Part shown: positions 5,309 to 5,804 of the stretch, in pieces
Layout: every line of letters begins with the position of its first letter
Numbering within the stretch: the first letter of the stretch is position 1
NCBI GenBank assembly: GCA_009699565.1
Contig: WLNX01000113.1
Location: 1-5,804 of the forward strand
DNA from: Actinomycetota bacterium
GTDB lineage: Bacteria > Actinomycetota > Thermoleophilia > Solirubrobacterales > Solirubrobacteraceae
Reading direction: 5' to 3'
Length of the DNA stretch: 5,804 bases
Made by a program: the position numbers and the translations under genes
Notes under the pieces: generated by a model
The model's database searches: none
Told to the model about the DNA's origin: nothing
What the model saw: the letters and a program-made list of their open reading frames with translations, nothing else

Positions 5309-5804
5309 ATGGCGAGCCCGGTCTCAACCCGTGATGAAGAGCTGCTGGCGCGGGCGATAGAGCTCGGGCGAGCGGGGCTCGGGAATGTCAGTCCCAACCC
5401 TCAGGTTGGCGCTGTTGTCGCGCGCGATGGCGTGGTCCTCGGTGAAGGCTGGCACCAGCGATACGGCGAGGCCCACGCCGAGGTGAACGCGATTGCTGAC
5501 TGCGGATCCGCCGACCTGAACGGCGCAACGATCTACGTTTCGCTTGAGCCGTGCTGTCACGAAGGGCGCCAGCCCCCCTGCACCGACGCGATCGTCGCTG
5601 CAGGGATCGGACGCGTGGTCATCGCCAGCGACGATCCGACGGAGAAGGCCAACGGCCGTGGCCTCGGGATCCTGCGCGACGAGGGAATTGAAGTCGAGAT
5701 GGCCAGCGGAGATCTCGCCGCAACTGCGCGACTTGAAAATCAAGCGTTCCGCAAGCACGCGCGGACCGGCAAGCCGTGGGTTCTTTTCAAGTCGGCGATG
5801 ACCC
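5309..5804 (+). CDS. ribD: Riboflavin biosynthesis protein RibD, 5' part (deaminase domain)
   Basis: The gene enters from 5309 and is cut by the window edge after 165 codons. RibD deaminates the pyrimidine intermediate of riboflavin synthesis and, in its C-terminal half, reduces the ribose. The visible part is the CMP/dCMP-type zinc deaminase domain. PNPQVGAVV lies at 29-37. HAEVNAI at 56-62 gives zinc ligand His56 and proton shuttle Glu58. EPCCHEGRQPPC at 80-91 gives zinc ligands Cys82 and Cys91. The domain ends around FRKHARTGKPWVLFKSAM (148-165), the usual linker into the reductase domain, which lies outside the window. The family's VGCV motif reads VGAV here (Ala35), a small change. An in-frame TGA at 5300-5302 rules out a longer N-terminus. 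The Shine-Dalgarno is weak (GAAAG at 5301-5305, 3 bases before ATG). It lies 31 bases after the GT-C gene, in the same direction. Confidence 0.95.
   Translation, partial: MASPVSTRDEELLARAIELGRAGLGNVSPNPQVGAVVARDGVVLGEGWHQRYGEAHAEVNAIADCGSADLNGATIYVSLEPCCHEGRQPPCTDAIVAAGIGRVVIASDDPTEKANGRGLGILRDEGIEVEMASGDLAATARLENQAFRKHARTGKPWVLFKSAMT

Noticed and set aside
4918..5758. Minus-strand open frames opposite the end of the GT-C gene and ribD
   Set aside because: They are antisense shadows. The plus strand has a complete zinc-deaminase signature and continuous coding.

Overview
The window comes from a GC-rich bacterium, most likely an actinobacterial lineage. The evidence is GC-rich third codon positions, GTG start use, tightly packed genes, and rpe and ribD close together. 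In Mycobacterium tuberculosis the order is fmt-fmu-rpe-ribG. A deep-branching actinobacterium such as Thermoleophilia would fit, but that is a guess from general resemblance. I see no mobile element, CRISPR array, tRNA or rRNA.

Layout, left to right. Bases 1-38 probably hold the 3' end of an unidentified upstream gene. rpe (ribulose-phosphate 3-epimerase, +) runs to 691. A leftward three-gene block follows, all on the minus strand and with overlapping ends. Its transcription order is a GtrB/DPM-like family 2 glycosyltransferase (from 3685), a class I SAM methyltransferase (from 2621), and a Wzx/MATE-like polytopic flippase (from 1993). The flippase ends inside the 3' end of rpe, giving a 75-bp convergent overlap. 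A 35-bp gap separates this block from a divergent GT-C (family 39-like) membrane glycosyltransferase (3721-5277, +). After a 31-bp gap, ribD (+) begins and leaves the window at its right edge.

How the genes may work together (inference). The GT2 probably loads a sugar onto polyprenyl phosphate on the cytoplasmic side. The flippase could move a lipid-linked glycan across the membrane. The GT-C enzyme is of the type that uses polyprenyl-phosphate sugars on the outer face. The methyltransferase may modify the glycan or lipid. The four genes therefore look like a compact cell-surface glycan module lying between two housekeeping genes, rpe and ribD. Both control points are compact. The divergent gap holds overlapping candidate -10 elements, and GT2 (and perhaps ribD) may be read from a leaderless mRNA.

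I do not see convincing evidence of a wholly new system. The most distinctive features are the glycan module between rpe and ribD, the 75-bp codon-registered antisense overlap with an embedded GNRA hairpin, and the overlapping divergent promoter candidates. Every stretch longer than 300 bases is covered by a gene.
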